From Alkalihalobacillus sp. AL-G (GTDB taxonomy: Bacteria; Bacillota; Bacilli; Bacillales; Fictibacillaceae), in NCBI RefSeq assembly GCF_030643805.1, contig NZ_CP094656.1, positions 2,790,001 through 2,854,000 of the forward strand: a stretch of DNA of 64,000 bases, given 5' to 3'. Position numbers and translations under genes: made by a program. Shown here piece after piece: positions 8,383 to 18,540 of this stretch (positions are counted from its first letter, which is position 1; each line of letters begins with the position of its first letter). Under the pieces are notes generated by a model. The model had not been told where the DNA came from and searched no databases. It was given only the letters and a program-made list of their open reading frames with translations.

Positions 8383-10654
8383 GTATTTTTTCAATATCCT
8401 CTTTAAGTTTGCTTGCAAGCTTTGAATTCCTCGATCCAACCTCAGCCTGACGAACCGCTGTCCATAAAGCATCCACTTCACCGCATAAAATTAAAAATTC
8501 TTTACTGCGGGTTACTGCGGTATAGATTAAATTCCGTTTTAGCATCCTGTAGTAACCTTTTACAATCGGAAGCACAACAATCGGAAACTCGCTTCCTTGG
8601 GATTTGTGGATCGAACAGCAATAGGCATGTGTAATTTGGTTAAGATCCGTTTTCTTGAATGTAACCTCTACTCCATCATAGGAAATAACGATTTGATCTT
8701 CTTTATCCACTGTTTCCCGGGCATAGATGATCGATACGATTTCGCCGATGTCCCCATTAAAAATCTGGTCTTCAGGGGAGTTGACGAGCTGAAGGACTTT
8801 ATCCCCTACCCGATATATTGTATCGTAATGGTCAATCTCGCGGCGCTGGTCACTTGGCGGATTAAACATCTTCTGTAATTGCAAATTAAGTTCATCGATA
8901 CCTGCCTTGCCTCTATACATTGGTGCAAGCACCTGAACATCCTTTGCTGTAAAGCCTTTGGCAAGTGCACTTCGACAAACCTGTAGGACAGCATCCGTAA
9001 CCTGTGTCTGAACACATTGGAAAAATCGTCGGTCATGGTGCGGCTTTGTGATGTCTTTAGGTACATTCCCCATTTTCATTTCGTGAGCAAGCTGAATGAC
9101 GGTCGATCCCTGCGCCTGTCGGTATATCTCTTGTAGCCGGACAATCGGAATCGAATCTGATGAAATGAAGTCCTTCAAAACTTGCCCTGGACCAACAGAA
9201 GGCAGCTGATCCTCGTCTCCTACAAGAATAATTTGAATCTCTCCCGGTAAGGCTTGAAACAATCGGAATGCAAGCCATAAATCGACCATCGACATTTCAT
9301 CGATGATAAGAAGTTTTCCATTTATCGGATGGTCTTCATCATGTTCGAATCCATTCCCACCCTTCCAGCCTAACAGACGATGAATTGTCACCGCAGGGAT
9401 CCCGGTTGATTCACTCATACGCTTCGCTGCACGTCCTGTTGGTGCGATCAACAGGAATGGAAATTCCCCATCATCATAATCTTTCGGTTCTAAGGACACG
9501 CCATGGATTTCAGAATAAGCCTCGATGATTCCTTTGATTACTGTCGTTTTTCCAGTACCAGGTCCTCCGGTTAAAATCATCATAGAAGAGGTCAGTGCTT
9601 TGTAAATCGCTTCCTTTTGTGCCTCAGCATACTCCATATTTTGTTCTTCTTCTAACCCACCGATCGCCGTGTAAAAGTCTGAAAGCTCGATTTTATCATA
9701 GTCATTTTGCTTCAACTGTTGTTTAATAGACTTGATGAGACCGTGTTCAGAGAAAAACAATGAAGGTAAATAAGCATCCTCTTCGTCGATATAGACGTTC
9801 CCTTCTTGATGTAAATGAACAATTTCATCGTAAAAATCAATTTCCTCATTATATGTATTCTGAAACAATAACCGTTTTGTTTCAGCGATCAAATCATCAA
9901 CCGGAAGATAAGTATGTCCGTGCTGCATACACACCTCTTTGAGCGTAAAGAGCAGACCAGCCTGAATCCGTTCGGATGAATCCCGTTCAATTCCAAGAGC
10001 ACGGCCGATTTCATCTGCACGTTGAAAGCCAACACCATCAATATCATAAATTAATTGATACGGATTCGTTTGGATCGTTGGAAGTGCATCCTCCTGATAG
10101 GCTTGATAAATTTTAATCGCAATAGAAGGACCGATTCCATATTGATTCAAAGTACTAAGTAATTGTTCAAGACCTTGATGTTCGATTAATACTTGGTGGA
10201 TCGTCTTCGCTCGTTCCTCAGACAAATCGGGAACATTTTCGAGGCAAGCAGGATTCTCCATGATTTTTGTAAAGGCATCTACGCCTAACACTTTCACAAC
10301 TTTTTCAGCTGTTTTTTTACCGATACCTGAGAATAAATCACTTGATAAATAATGGACCATTCCTTCTTCTGTCCGAGGCAAATCTTTTCTGTAAAACTCA
10401 ACAATAAACTGTTTTCCGTATTTCGGATGCTCACGTTCCGTTCCCCAAAAGATATACGTTTCTTCTTCGTTCAATATTGGAAAAGTACCGACGACAACCA
10501 TTTCAGTTTCCTTGTTTACAAGATCTGTTTCCTTAACGGATACTTTCAGAACGGTATAATAGGTTTCGCTATTATGGAAAACCTTTTGTAAAATAGCTCC
10601 TTTTACAAAGTGATTATCACCTGTATTCAAATCAAACTGGCTTTGAAGTTCCAT
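8363..10654 (-). CDS. recD2: ATP-dependent DNA helicase RecD2
   Basis: A 763-residue superfamily 1B helicase acting 5' to 3'. The N-terminal region has helix-hairpin-helix segments such as GIGKKTAEKVV (about residues 110-120). Walker A GGPGTGKT is at 363-370. LLIIDEMSMVD is Walker B, and the C-terminal UvrD-like part contains HAYCCSIHKSQGSEF. RecD2 works outside a RecBCD complex and helps replication fork progression and repair. The C-terminal residues LTGR are encoded by a family A repeat, so the end of the protein may differ from relatives. It is downstream of the TPR gene yrrB, as in B. subtilis. Confidence 0.95.
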   Translation of the reverse strand: MELQSQFDLNTGDNHFVKGAILQKVFHNSETYYTVLKVSVKETDLVNKETEMVVVGTFPILNEEETYIFWGTEREHPKYGKQFIVEFYRKDLPRTEEGMVHYLSSDLFSGIGKKTAEKVVKVLGVDAFTKIMENPACLENVPDLSEERAKTIHQVLIEHQGLEQLLSTLNQYGIGPSIAIKIYQAYQEDALPTIQTNPYQLIYDIDGVGFQRADEIGRALGIERDSSERIQAGLLFTLKEVCMQHGHTYLPVDDLIAETKRLLFQNTYNEEIDFYDEIVHLHQEGNVYIDEEDAYLPSLFFSEHGLIKSIKQQLKQNDYDKIELSDFYTAIGGLEEEQNMEYAEAQKEAIYKALTSSMMILTGGPGTGKTTVIKGIIEAYSEIHGVSLEPKDYDDGEFPFLLIAPTGRAAKRMSESTGIPAVTIHRLLGWKGGNGFEHDEDHPINGKLLIIDEMSMVDLWLAFRLFQALPGEIQIILVGDEDQLPSVGPGQVLKDFISSDSIPIVRLQEIYRQAQGSTVIQLAHEMKMGNVPKDITKPHHDRRFFQCVQTQVTDAVLQVCRSALAKGFTAKDVQVLAPMYRGKAGIDELNLQLQKMFNPPSDQRREIDHYDTIYRVGDKVLQLVNSPEDQIFNGDIGEIVSIIYARETVDKEDQIVISYDGVEVTFKKTDLNQITHAYCCSIHKSQGSEFPIVVLPIVKGYYRMLKRNLIYTAVTRSKEFLILCGEVDALWTAVRQAEVGSRNSKLASKLKEDIEKIPGLTGR

Positions 10655-10677
10655 CGTTTCGCCCCGCTAAATAGTGA

Positions 10678-11346
10678 TTATTTAGTATACCGCATCTCGT
10701 CAGCCTGTTTTTTACCATTGTGAGCAAGTAAATGGTCAGGCTGAGATTCGACAGCATGCGTAAACATTTGATACGCTTGGTCATATAACTCCTTATACAT
10801 ATATGCGACACCAAGATTGTAGTAAGCATCCGCATGATCTGTCTCTTTTTGAACGACCTGTTCGAGAGCATGGATCGCCTCATCGAACAATTGTAATTTT
10901 CCCAGAGTAAGACCATATTGGAACACGGCTTCTGTGTCATCCGGATTTTTCTCCGCTGCTAATTGTAAATGCGGCATCGCTCGACGAGAATCCCCTAACT
11001 GTGAAAAGCTCATACCGAGCATAAAGTGTGAATCCGGATCAGAGAGTCCTTTTTGAATCGCTGTGTTGAAAAGATCGATTGCATCATCGTATTGCTCTAC
11101 TTTATAAAAAACGATACCTGCCCCGTAGTAAGCAGCAGGTAAATTATCGTTCAGTGCGATCGCTTTATCATAGAAGCCCATCGCTTTGTCATACTCCCCC
11201 ACCCGCTCCAGGAGGTTACCAAAGTTTGTATAGATAATCGGATCTTCCGGGTTCTCTTCAAGTGCTCTATGAAATGCTTTCGCTGCTTCCTCATAATTTC
11301 CTTCTTGCATATATTGAATTCCTAAGTCATTATGGTTTTCCGACAT
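10678..11346 (-). CDS. yrrB: Tetratricopeptide repeat protein YrrB
   Basis: A 222-residue protein made of about six consecutive 34-residue TPR units, for example NLGVAYMYKELYDQAYQMFT and YGAGIVFYKVEQYDDAIDLF. TPR proteins are interaction scaffolds; no partner can be read from the sequence. The ATG at 11346 has GAGGAGG seven bases upstream and is preferred over a start 15 bases further out. It lies 23 bases before recD2, probably in one transcription unit. Confidence 0.9.
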   Translation of the reverse strand: MSENHNDLGIQYMQEGNYEEAAKAFHRALEENPEDPIIYTNFGNLLERVGEYDKAMGFYDKAIALNDNLPAAYYGAGIVFYKVEQYDDAIDLFNTAIQKGLSDPDSHFMLGMSFSQLGDSRRAMPHLQLAAEKNPDDTEAVFQYGLTLGKLQLFDEAIHALEQVVQKETDHADAYYNLGVAYMYKELYDQAYQMFTHAVESQPDHLLAHNGKKQADEMRYTK

Positions 11347-11383
11347 TCCAATCCTCCTCAACTACTTGGACTTTCTTATGCGT

Positions 11384-11562
11384 GTTCAAAAAGGAGGATA
11401 AAAAGAGCCGAAATTTCTGAAGTTCGACTAAATTATCACGTCATTAAAGGATGTTCAACTAAATTCGTTACATCCTGTAACAACATTGAACTGACTCACA
11501 TCGTGTGAGCCCAACGTCGAACTGACTAACATCCTGTCAGCCTCCGGACTTTTTGAACTTCC
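11384..11562. repeat. Family A repeat, copy A1 (complete)
   Basis: The ends are GTTCAAAAAGGAGG and CCGGACTTTTTGAACTTCC, in inverted orientation. Inside are three mini-hairpins: GTTACA-TCC-TGTAAC (11467-11481), CTCACA-TCG-TGTGAG (11495-11509) and CTAACA-TCC-TGTCAG (11526-11540). The last two are preceded by a GAACTGA spacer. It fills most of the yrrB-mnmA gap. Confidence 0.75.
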
Positions 11563-11570
11563 TTTTTAAA

Positions 11571-11614
11571 AGAATAGGGCTGACCCATATTACAACTTAC
11601 CATTGAGTCAACCC
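11571..11614 (-). terminator. Probable terminator after mnmA
   Basis: GGGTTGAC and GTCAGCCC can pair (one G-U) on the minus strand, followed by TATTCTTTT. The loop is long, so strength is uncertain. Confidence 0.55.
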
Positions 11615-11643
11615 GAAGATGATCAAGCTATCGATACACCACT

Positions 11644-12768
<1,125 letters not shown>

Positions 12769-13908
12769 CTACGATGTTAATCGACGAACGATCCGGACCG
12801 TCTCTTTAGCCGCCTTTTCGATGTCTTCCATCGTATTTCCATATCCAAAACTAAAACGAATGGCTGATGTCATCCGCTCTGTATCATCAAACATGGCAGC
12901 AAGTACGTGAGACGGTTCAATTGAACCTGCCGTACAAGCTGACCCACTCGATGCCGCAATCCCAGCAAGATCCAGGTTGACAAGCATCGACTCCACTTTA
13001 GTCCCAAGGAAACTGACGTTTAATACATGTGGAAGTGCTTTTTCCTTTGGACCATTTAAGACATATCGAATATCTGCTTCATCAAAAGCATGAAGCATTT
13101 TCTCTTTCAAAGCACGTAAATTTTCATGTCGTGTATTCTTTTCCGAAAAAAGAAGTTCAACGGCTTTGCTCATCCCCATGATTCCCGGAACATTTTCAGT
13201 CCCAGCTCTACGTTTTCGTTCCTGTTCTCCACCGAACGTACGCGGCTCAAGTCGAATGCCGTCCCTCACATAAAGAAAGCCATTCCCTTTCGAACCGTTA
13301 ATCTTATGAGACGAGGCAGAAAGCAAGTCAACTCTAAGCTCGTTCACATCGATATTAATGCTGCCAAATGCTTGCACAGCATCTGTATGGAACAAAATCT
13401 CTTGCTCCTTTAAAAGAGAACCGATTTCTCTTATCGGCTGAATCGAACCTACCTCATTGTTTCCGTACATGATCGTTACGAGAATCGTGTCCTCACGAAG
13501 CGTTTGTTCTAATTGTTCAATTTGGACGATTCCCTCCTCATCAACAGGCAGATAGGTCACTTCAAACCCGTGTCGTTCGAGGTATTCAACAGCATGTAGA
13601 ACAGCGTGATGCTCGATTTGCGACGTAATAATGTGTTTGCCCTTTTCCTGATTCGAAAGTGCTGCCCCAATAATCGCCATATTGTCCGATTCGGTGCCAC
13701 CACTCGTGAACACGATTTCGTTGAATTGAGCATGGATACTCGAAGCAATTGTACGTCTCGCCTCGTCCAATGCTTGTCTCGTATTTCTCCCAAACTGGTG
13801 AATACTCGAAGGGTTCCCATATAGAGTTGTAAAGTAAGGGACCATCGCATCAACCACTTCCGGACGTGTCGGAGAAGTTGCCGCATGGTCTAAATAAATC
13901 GCATTCAT
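12769..13908 (-). CDS. Cysteine desulfurase, YrvO type
   Basis: A 379-residue PLP enzyme of the NifS/IscS class. The N terminus YLDHAATSPTRPEV is typical. The PLP lysine lies in SSHKINGSKG, and the active cysteine in ASSGSACTAGS. It releases sulfur from cysteine as a protein persulfide. Its coupling to mnmA points to tRNA thiolation, as for YrvO in B. subtilis. AAGGTGATAGT precedes the ATG. The divergently regulated cymR lies upstream in the same direction, behind a family A repeat. Confidence 0.93.
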   Translation of the reverse strand: MNAIYLDHAATSPTRPEVVDAMVPYFTTLYGNPSSIHQFGRNTRQALDEARRTIASSIHAQFNEIVFTSGGTESDNMAIIGAALSNQEKGKHIITSQIEHHAVLHAVEYLERHGFEVTYLPVDEEGIVQIEQLEQTLREDTILVTIMYGNNEVGSIQPIREIGSLLKEQEILFHTDAVQAFGSINIDVNELRVDLLSASSHKINGSKGNGFLYVRDGIRLEPRTFGGEQERKRRAGTENVPGIMGMSKAVELLFSEKNTRHENLRALKEKMLHAFDEADIRYVLNGPKEKALPHVLNVSFLGTKVESMLVNLDLAGIAASSGSACTAGSIEPSHVLAAMFDDTERMTSAIRFSFGYGNTMEDIEKAAKETVRIVRRLTS

Positions 13909-13944
13909 ACTATCACCTTATTTTTTATATCTTAAAAGCAATTC

Positions 13945-14094
13945 CGGCCGCTTAAGGAATTTCGACTTACTACGTTACGTCAATTGATGAAGTTCAACAA
14001 AATTCGTTACGTCCTGTAACAACGTTGAACTGACTCACTTCGTGTAAGCCTAACGTTGAGCTGGCTCACATCCTGTGAGCCCGGCTTCCTTAAA
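13945..14094. repeat. Family A repeat, copy A2
   Basis: The ends are ATTCCGGCCGCTTAAGGAA and CCGGCTTCCTTAA, in inverted orientation. Internal mini-hairpins are GTTAC-GTCCT-GTAAC (14006-14020), a degraded CTCACTTCGTGTAAG (14034-14048) and CTCACA-TCC-TGTGAG (14065-14079). It fills the gap between cymR and the desulfurase gene and overlaps the last bases of cymR. Confidence 0.7.
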
Positions 14095-14509
14095 TGTAGA
14101 ACATGTATGGTTCCTGATCATCATCCCTACTATAAGAAGCGAGTTCCTCAAGTGTTGTATTATCTAATACATCTTTTACCGCATCACGGATTTTAATCCA
14201 AAGATCGCGTTTTGCGGGTTCTTCATTATCCATCACTTCAACTGGACTGATTGGACCTTCGAGAACCCGGATGATATCCCCTGCGGTTATGTTTTCCGGA
14301 TCCTTGGATAAAATATACCCTCCGTATGCACCGCGGATACTATTGACAAGACCTGCGTTCCGAAGTGGTCCGATGAGTTGTTCAAGATAATGCTCTGACA
14401 AATCGTTGTCTTGAGCGATTGATTTTAGGGAAGTTGGACCTTCTCCATGCTTTTTAGCTAAAGCCATCATAATTGTTAATCCGTATCGTCCCTTAGTTGA
14501 AATCTTCAT
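14090..14509 (-). CDS. cymR: Rrf2 family repressor of cysteine metabolism CymR
   Basis: A 139-residue winged-helix regulator starting MKISTKGRYGLTIMMALA, typical of the Rrf2 family. It lacks the three cysteines of the Fe-S Rrf2 regulator IscR, which fits CymR. In Bacillus and Staphylococcus CymR acts with the O-acetylserine sulfhydrylase CysK to repress sulfur uptake and cysteine synthesis. AGGGAGG precedes the ATG. It lies next to the desulfurase gene and is divergent from rarA, as in B. subtilis. Confidence 0.92.
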   Translation of the reverse strand: MKISTKGRYGLTIMMALAKKHGEGPTSLKSIAQDNDLSEHYLEQLIGPLRNAGLVNSIRGAYGGYILSKDPENITAGDIIRVLEGPISPVEVMDNEEPAKRDLWIKIRDAVKDVLDNTTLEELASYSRDDDQEPYMFYI

Positions 14510-14611
14510 GTTTTCCTCCCTATTCCCAGCATGTTTTTCAATAATAACAGATTTTTCATATAGGATTCTTATGCATCATTTTCATTCGCGTTCGATATTT
14601 AAGCCTATGAC

Positions 14612-14620
14612 ATTATAGCA
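14612..14620 (-). promoter_or_regulatory. Probable extended -10 promoter of cymR
   Basis: The minus strand reads TGCTATAATG, a perfect TATAAT at 14612-14617 with an extended TGn. No good -35 box is present. It lies about 100 bases upstream of cymR. Confidence 0.6.
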
Positions 14621-14707
14621 TGAATCGGATAACTCTTGCATTGTTTCGAGCCTTATAGTATCGTTCAGGTAAAACTTAGACAAGGAAAAATTGTCCATAA
14701 AGATATT

Positions 14708-14770
14708 TCGGTGATTACCGACCCTATAGGCGAGACAAAGAGCTAGTTACACTCATATGTAGAAAGTGAT
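14708..14770 (+). repeat. Family C repeat, copy C2
   Basis: The small hairpin TCGGT-GATT-ACCGA (14708-14721) is followed by CCTATAGGCGA and GTTACACTCATATGTAGAAAGT. The order and spacing are as in copy C4. It lies in the 5' region of rarA. Confidence 0.6.
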
Positions 14771-14805
14771 TTTATGCTTTTAACGTGTCAAAAGGACGTG
14801 ACAAT

Positions 14806-16137
14806 ATGGATTTATTCGATGTATCAGAAGAAAAAAACTTCCATGGAAAACCGCTTGCCGATAGGATGAGACCACGAACATTGGATGAATTTATCGGACA
14901 AGAACAAATTGTCGGGCGTGGAAAACTTCTCAGAAGAGCAATTGAAGCAGATCAATTGTCGGCGATGATTTTTTTCGGACCTCCCGGAACAGGAAAAACG
15001 ACCCTTTCAAAAATCATTGCCAATACGACCTCAGCTCATTTTGAACAAATCAATGCAGTCACATCCGGTGTTGGTGAAATACGAACGATTACATCTGAAG
15101 CAAAAGACCGTCTGAAAATGAGCGTACAGAAAACCCTGCTGTTCATTGATGAGATTCACCGCTTCAACAAAAGCCAGCAGGATGCCCTGTTACCCTACGT
15201 TGAAGATGGAACGGTCATTCTGATTGGAGCGACGACGGAAAGCCCGATGTTTGAGATCAACCGAGCGCTTTTATCTCGTTCCAGACTGTTTCGGTTTGAG
15301 CCATTAACAGACGGACATATTACGAAAGCGCTACAATCCGCAATTGATGACCCTGAGCGGGGATTTGGCAATTACGAAGTTCAAGCTGAAACAGATGCCA
15401 TTGAACATTTAGTCGACGTGGCGAATGGTGATGCACGTACTGCCCTCAATGCGTTAGAGCTTGCTGTGCTGACAACGAACCCTGATGAAAATGGCGTACT
15501 TAATATAACACTTGAAATTGCTGAAGAGTCGATTCAGCAACGGGTTTTACAATATGATAAAAAGGGAGACAACCATTACGATACAATCTCTGCCTTCATA
15601 AAAAGCATCCGCGGGTCAGATCCTGATGCTACGTTATATTGGCTCGCCAAAATGATCTATGCAGGGGAGGACCCCCGCTTTATCGCGAGAAGATTGTATG
15701 TCCACGCTGCAGAGGATGTCGGTCTTGCTGATCCAAACGCACTTTTGATTGCACAAGCAGCAGCCCATGCCGTTGATTTTATCGGAATGCCTGAAGCACG
15801 CATCCCATTAGCTGAGGCTGCCTTGTATCTTGCGACTGCACCAAAGAGCAATGCGGTCATCACAGCGATTGATAGCGCGTTGCAAACAGTGAAAAACGAG
15901 AAAATCGGACAAGTTCCCGTGCATTTGCGAGATGCTCATTATACTGGTGCAAAGGAACTGGGCTCTGGAGCAGGCTATAAATATCCGCACGATTTTCAGG
16001 ACGGTTTCGTTCCCCAGCAATATTTACCGGATCATTTGCTCCACAAAAAGTTCTTTCATCCGACAGAACGTGGATATGAAAAATCTGTATCAAGAAGACT
16101 TGATTATTTTGAAGAACGGATACGAAAGGGCAAATAA
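14806..16137 (+). CDS. rarA: Replication-associated recombination protein RarA (MgsA)
   Basis: A 443-residue AAA+ ATPase of the RarA/MgsA/WRNIP1 family. Walker A is FFGPPGTGKTTL, Walker B is [11 protein letters not shown], and the C-terminal tetramerisation region contains IYAGEDPRFIARRLY. It acts at stalled replication forks. The ATG at 14806 is nine bases past AAGGA; an earlier GTG in frame has no ribosome binding site. It is one of few plus-strand genes here and is divergent from cymR, as yrvN is in B. subtilis. Confidence 0.93.
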   Translation: MDLFDVSEEKNFHGKPLADRMRPRTLDEFIGQEQIVGRGKLLRRAIEADQLSAMIFFGPPGTGKTTLSKIIANTTSAHFEQINAVTSGVGEIRTITSEAKDRLKMSVQKTLLFIDEIHRFNKSQQDALLPYVEDGTVILIGATTESPMFEINRALLSRSRLFRFEPLTDGHITKALQSAIDDPERGFGNYEVQAETDAIEHLVDVANGDARTALNALELAVLTTNPDENGVLNITLEIAEESIQQRVLQYDKKGDNHYDTISAFIKSIRGSDPDATLYWLAKMIYAGEDPRFIARRLYVHAAEDVGLADPNALLIAQAAAHAVDFIGMPEARIPLAEAALYLATAPKSNAVITAIDSALQTVKNEKIGQVPVHLRDAHYTGAKELGSGAGYKYPHDFQDGFVPQQYLPDHLLHKKFFHPTERGYEKSVSRRLDYFEERIRKGK

Positions 16138-16263
16138 CCTACTAAACAATCTTTTAACCGCATATCGGTAAAATAAATTAGTAATCTGGTATAGTTTCTT
16201 ACTTTATTGGCCAAAATGCTAGTAAAAACCTTAGGGATTTAATAAAAGGAGAGAAACTATACG

Positions 16264-17061
16264 ATGACAAACATTAGACAAGATGCATGGTCAGAAGAAG
16301 ACGATCTTTTATTAGCAGAAACTGTATTAAGGCATGTACGTGAAGGCAGTACCCAACTTCTTGCATTTGAAGAGGTAGGAGATAAGCTTGATCGCACCTC
16401 TGCTGCCGTTGGATTTCGTTGGAATGCGATTGTTCGTAAAAAGTATGAACAAGCGTTGAAAATTGCCCGCCGGCAACGCAAAGAGAGAAAACGGGCTGTG
16501 GCAGAACAGCCGACACAAACGCCGGCTAAAGCAAAGGCTAATGCTTATCAATCTCGTTTAGATGATCCAATAGACTTCGAAAACTACCATCCGCTATCTG
16601 AACCCAAAAGCAGAAGTATGGTACGGGATGAAGTTTCTGAAGCGAACATCACTAGAGAACGAGAAAATGCGGTGGAGAACAAGGTAACCGAACCGGAGAT
16701 GGTACACAAACTAGTAAATGAAACGGCACCGTCTCGTTCCAACGGCCGTATCACCCTTGATTCTGTTATTGAGTTTTTACAAAATCTGAATGTTGAACAA
16801 ACGACGAATTCTTCCTCATTACAGCAGCAAAACGACCGTCTGGAACGGGAATGCAAAGCCTTGCAAAGGGAAAATAATAAGCTGGAAGCTTCATTAAATG
16901 AATTAACTGAAAACTTTTCAGCTTTGAAGGATGACTACCAAGCTCTGTTACAAATCATGGATCGAGCTAGACGAATGGTACTGCTCCAAGATCAAGAAGA
17001 GCTTGCATCACCAAAATTCAAAATGGACAAAAACGGAAATTTAGAGAAGCTTGCAAAATAA
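16264..17061 (+). CDS. rsfA: RsfA family prespore transcription factor
   Basis: A 265-residue protein. The N-terminal Myb/SANT-like domain (about residues 5-60) reads DAWSEEDDLLLAETVLRHV and SAAVGFRWNAIVR. A basic stretch follows, then a long linker and a coiled coil at about 190-235 rich in Gln, Asn, Leu and Glu. RsfA in B. subtilis tunes SigF-dependent genes in the prespore. AAAGGAGAG precedes the ATG. A shorter paralogue family (YlbO) exists; the length favours RsfA. Confidence 0.82.
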   Translation: MTNIRQDAWSEEDDLLLAETVLRHVREGSTQLLAFEEVGDKLDRTSAAVGFRWNAIVRKKYEQALKIARRQRKERKRAVAEQPTQTPAKAKANAYQSRLDDPIDFENYHPLSEPKSRSMVRDEVSEANITRERENAVENKVTEPEMVHKLVNETAPSRSNGRITLDSVIEFLQNLNVEQTTNSSSLQQQNDRLERECKALQRENNKLEASLNELTENFSALKDDYQALLQIMDRARRMVLLQDQEELASPKFKMDKNGNLEKLAK

Positions 17062-17083
17062 TTAGTATCATAGTTTATGAAGC

Positions 17084-17123
17084 GAAAAAAGGTGAGACTC
17101 AGTGTGAGTTCTCACCTTTTTGC
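17084..17123. terminator. Bidirectional terminator between rsfA and tcdA
   Basis: AAAAAAGGTGAGA and TCTCACCTTTTT form a stem flanked by A and T runs. It serves the convergent genes rsfA and tcdA. Confidence 0.88.
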
Positions 17124-17891
17124 TTAACGGAGCCGTTCGATTTCGATTCCGCCTTTTTCCAATAGCATATTGATCACATAGCCTGCCATCATCAGACCAG
17201 ACATCGATGGGATGAAAGCGTTGGAAGAAGGTGGCATTTTCGCCTTACGGATGCCCGTATTCTCGTCCGGTACGATATCCTGTCGTACCTCCTCCTTGAT
17301 CTTTACCGGCTTTTCGTCTGAATAAACGACGTCAATGCCTTTATGAATCCTTTCTTTACGTAGCCTTGTCCGGATCACTTTTGCAATCGGATCATAGCTC
17401 GTTTTTGAAATATCTGCGATCTTCAGGCGAGTCGGATCCATTTTGTTAGCTACACCCATACTCGAGATGATAGACACGTTACGCTTCAAGCATTCCTTCA
17501 TTAAATGAATTTTGTAAGTAATCGTGTCCGATGCATCAATTACATAATCAAGTGGATATTCAAAGAATTGCTCATACGTTTCTTCTGTATAAAAAATCTT
17601 TAATGCTTCTACTTTACATTCTGGATTAATATCGGCAATTCGTTCTTTCATCAAATCCACTTTCGGCTGACCGACAGTGGATAAAAGTGCTGGCAGTTGT
17701 CGATTTACATTTGTGATATCGACATCATCTTTATCGACTAAAATCAGTCTGCCGACTCCTGATCGAGCGAGGGCTTCTGCAGAAAAGGACCCTACTCCCC
17801 CGACTCCGAGTACAGCAACTGTTGAATTTTCAAGTACGTTTAAACCTTCTTTACCTATTGCAAGCTCGTTACGTGAAAATTGATGTAGCAT
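17124..17891 (-). CDS. tcdA: tRNA threonylcarbamoyladenosine dehydratase TcdA
   Basis: A 255-residue E1-like protein of the ThiF/MoeB superfamily. The ATP-binding loop is VLGVGGVGSFSAEAL, followed by LVDKDDVDITNVNRQ. The enzyme cyclises t6A at position 37 of ANN-decoding tRNAs to ct6A in an ATP-dependent step. A single membrane-like helix near the C terminus (SGLMMAGYVINMLL) is normal for the family. It matches yrvM, next to the 6S RNA gene and aspS in B. subtilis. Confidence 0.92.
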   Translation of the reverse strand: MLHQFSRNELAIGKEGLNVLENSTVAVLGVGGVGSFSAEALARSGVGRLILVDKDDVDITNVNRQLPALLSTVGQPKVDLMKERIADINPECKVEALKIFYTEETYEQFFEYPLDYVIDASDTITYKIHLMKECLKRNVSIISSMGVANKMDPTRLKIADISKTSYDPIAKVIRTRLRKERIHKGIDVVYSDEKPVKIKEEVRQDIVPDENTGIRKAKMPPSSNAFIPSMSGLMMAGYVINMLLEKGGIEIERLR

Positions 17892-18002
17892 ATTTGTATA
17901 CTCCCTCCGTACTGCATTCCAAACACATTTATTAGCATATATGATTTACTACTTTAAATGCAACACGAAATACCGAAGCGTCTTGCTCTTATCATGACCG
18001 AG

Positions 18003-18112
18003 ACACATTTTTTTTGCCGTTCTCGGGCATCACATCAGCCATTGAGGACACCGAACCTGATTTTTATGGCTTTACTGTCCTCATAGGCTTCTTATGAGGA
18101 TAAGAAAAACCT
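18003..18112 (-). other. Overlapping hairpins downstream of the 6S RNA
   Basis: On the minus strand TCCTCATA pairs with TATGAGGA (18074-18099 region), while GAGGACA can alternatively pair with TGTCCTC further down. A CCGAGA/TCTCGG pair with an A/T-rich core follows. These are mutually exclusive stems between the 6S RNA and tcdA. No gene is seen here; the region may terminate the 6S transcript. Confidence 0.4.
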
Positions 18113-18173
18113 CTTTTTTAAAACAAAATAAAAACAACCAGGTTTCCCTCGCTGTTTTTCTGAATTCATATAT

Positions 18174-18356
18174 AGAGTCCCATGCGTGCCGTTGCGATTT
18201 GATCCTCTGTGTTGAACCTGCCTCGATAGGTGGGTGCTTTGTTACGATTCTTATACGTCCTTTCTTAGGAAGGCCTGTACGCCAATCATAAACTCAAACT
18301 CCCATTTTATTAGTGTTGGCTCAAACGTTCGGCAGAAACGTACACCTCAGGACTCT
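18174..18356 (-). ncRNA. ssrS: 6S RNA (6S-1/BsrA type)
   Basis: About 183 bases are closed by AGAGTCC (18350-18356) pairing with GGACTCT (18174-18180). The segment GTTTCTGCCGAACG resembles the template from which the B. subtilis 6S-1 product RNA (starting GTTCGG) is made. The location between aspS and tcdA is that of bsrA in B. subtilis. 6S RNA mimics an open promoter and sequesters SigA RNA polymerase. A TACAAT -10 lies seven bases upstream of the 5' end; the -35 is weak. Confidence 0.85.
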
Positions 18357-18484
18357 TTAATATTGTAATTAAAGAATAGCATATGATTGAAACGCTTTCA
18401 ATTATTTATCAGTGTTTTCCCAAAAATCAGACTTCTTTACTAATCCGACATGTATCCTCTTACATACACCTAGAAAATCAATGA

Positions 18485-18530
18485 ATAAAAGGCACCAATT
18501 TAATGGATGAATACCATTATTTCGGTGCCC
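18485..18530 (-). terminator. Terminator of the hisS-aspS operon
   Basis: On the minus strand GGCACC and GGTGCC pair, with an inner AATGG/CCATT stem, followed by TTTTATT. It lies immediately past the aspS stop. Confidence 0.8.
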
Positions 18531-18540
18531 GCAAACATAG

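Noticed and set aside
18384-18400. CcpA operator (cre) upstream of the 6S RNA
   Set aside because: ATTGAAAGCGTTTCAAT is a near-palindrome but is one base short of the cre pattern and mismatches its right half.
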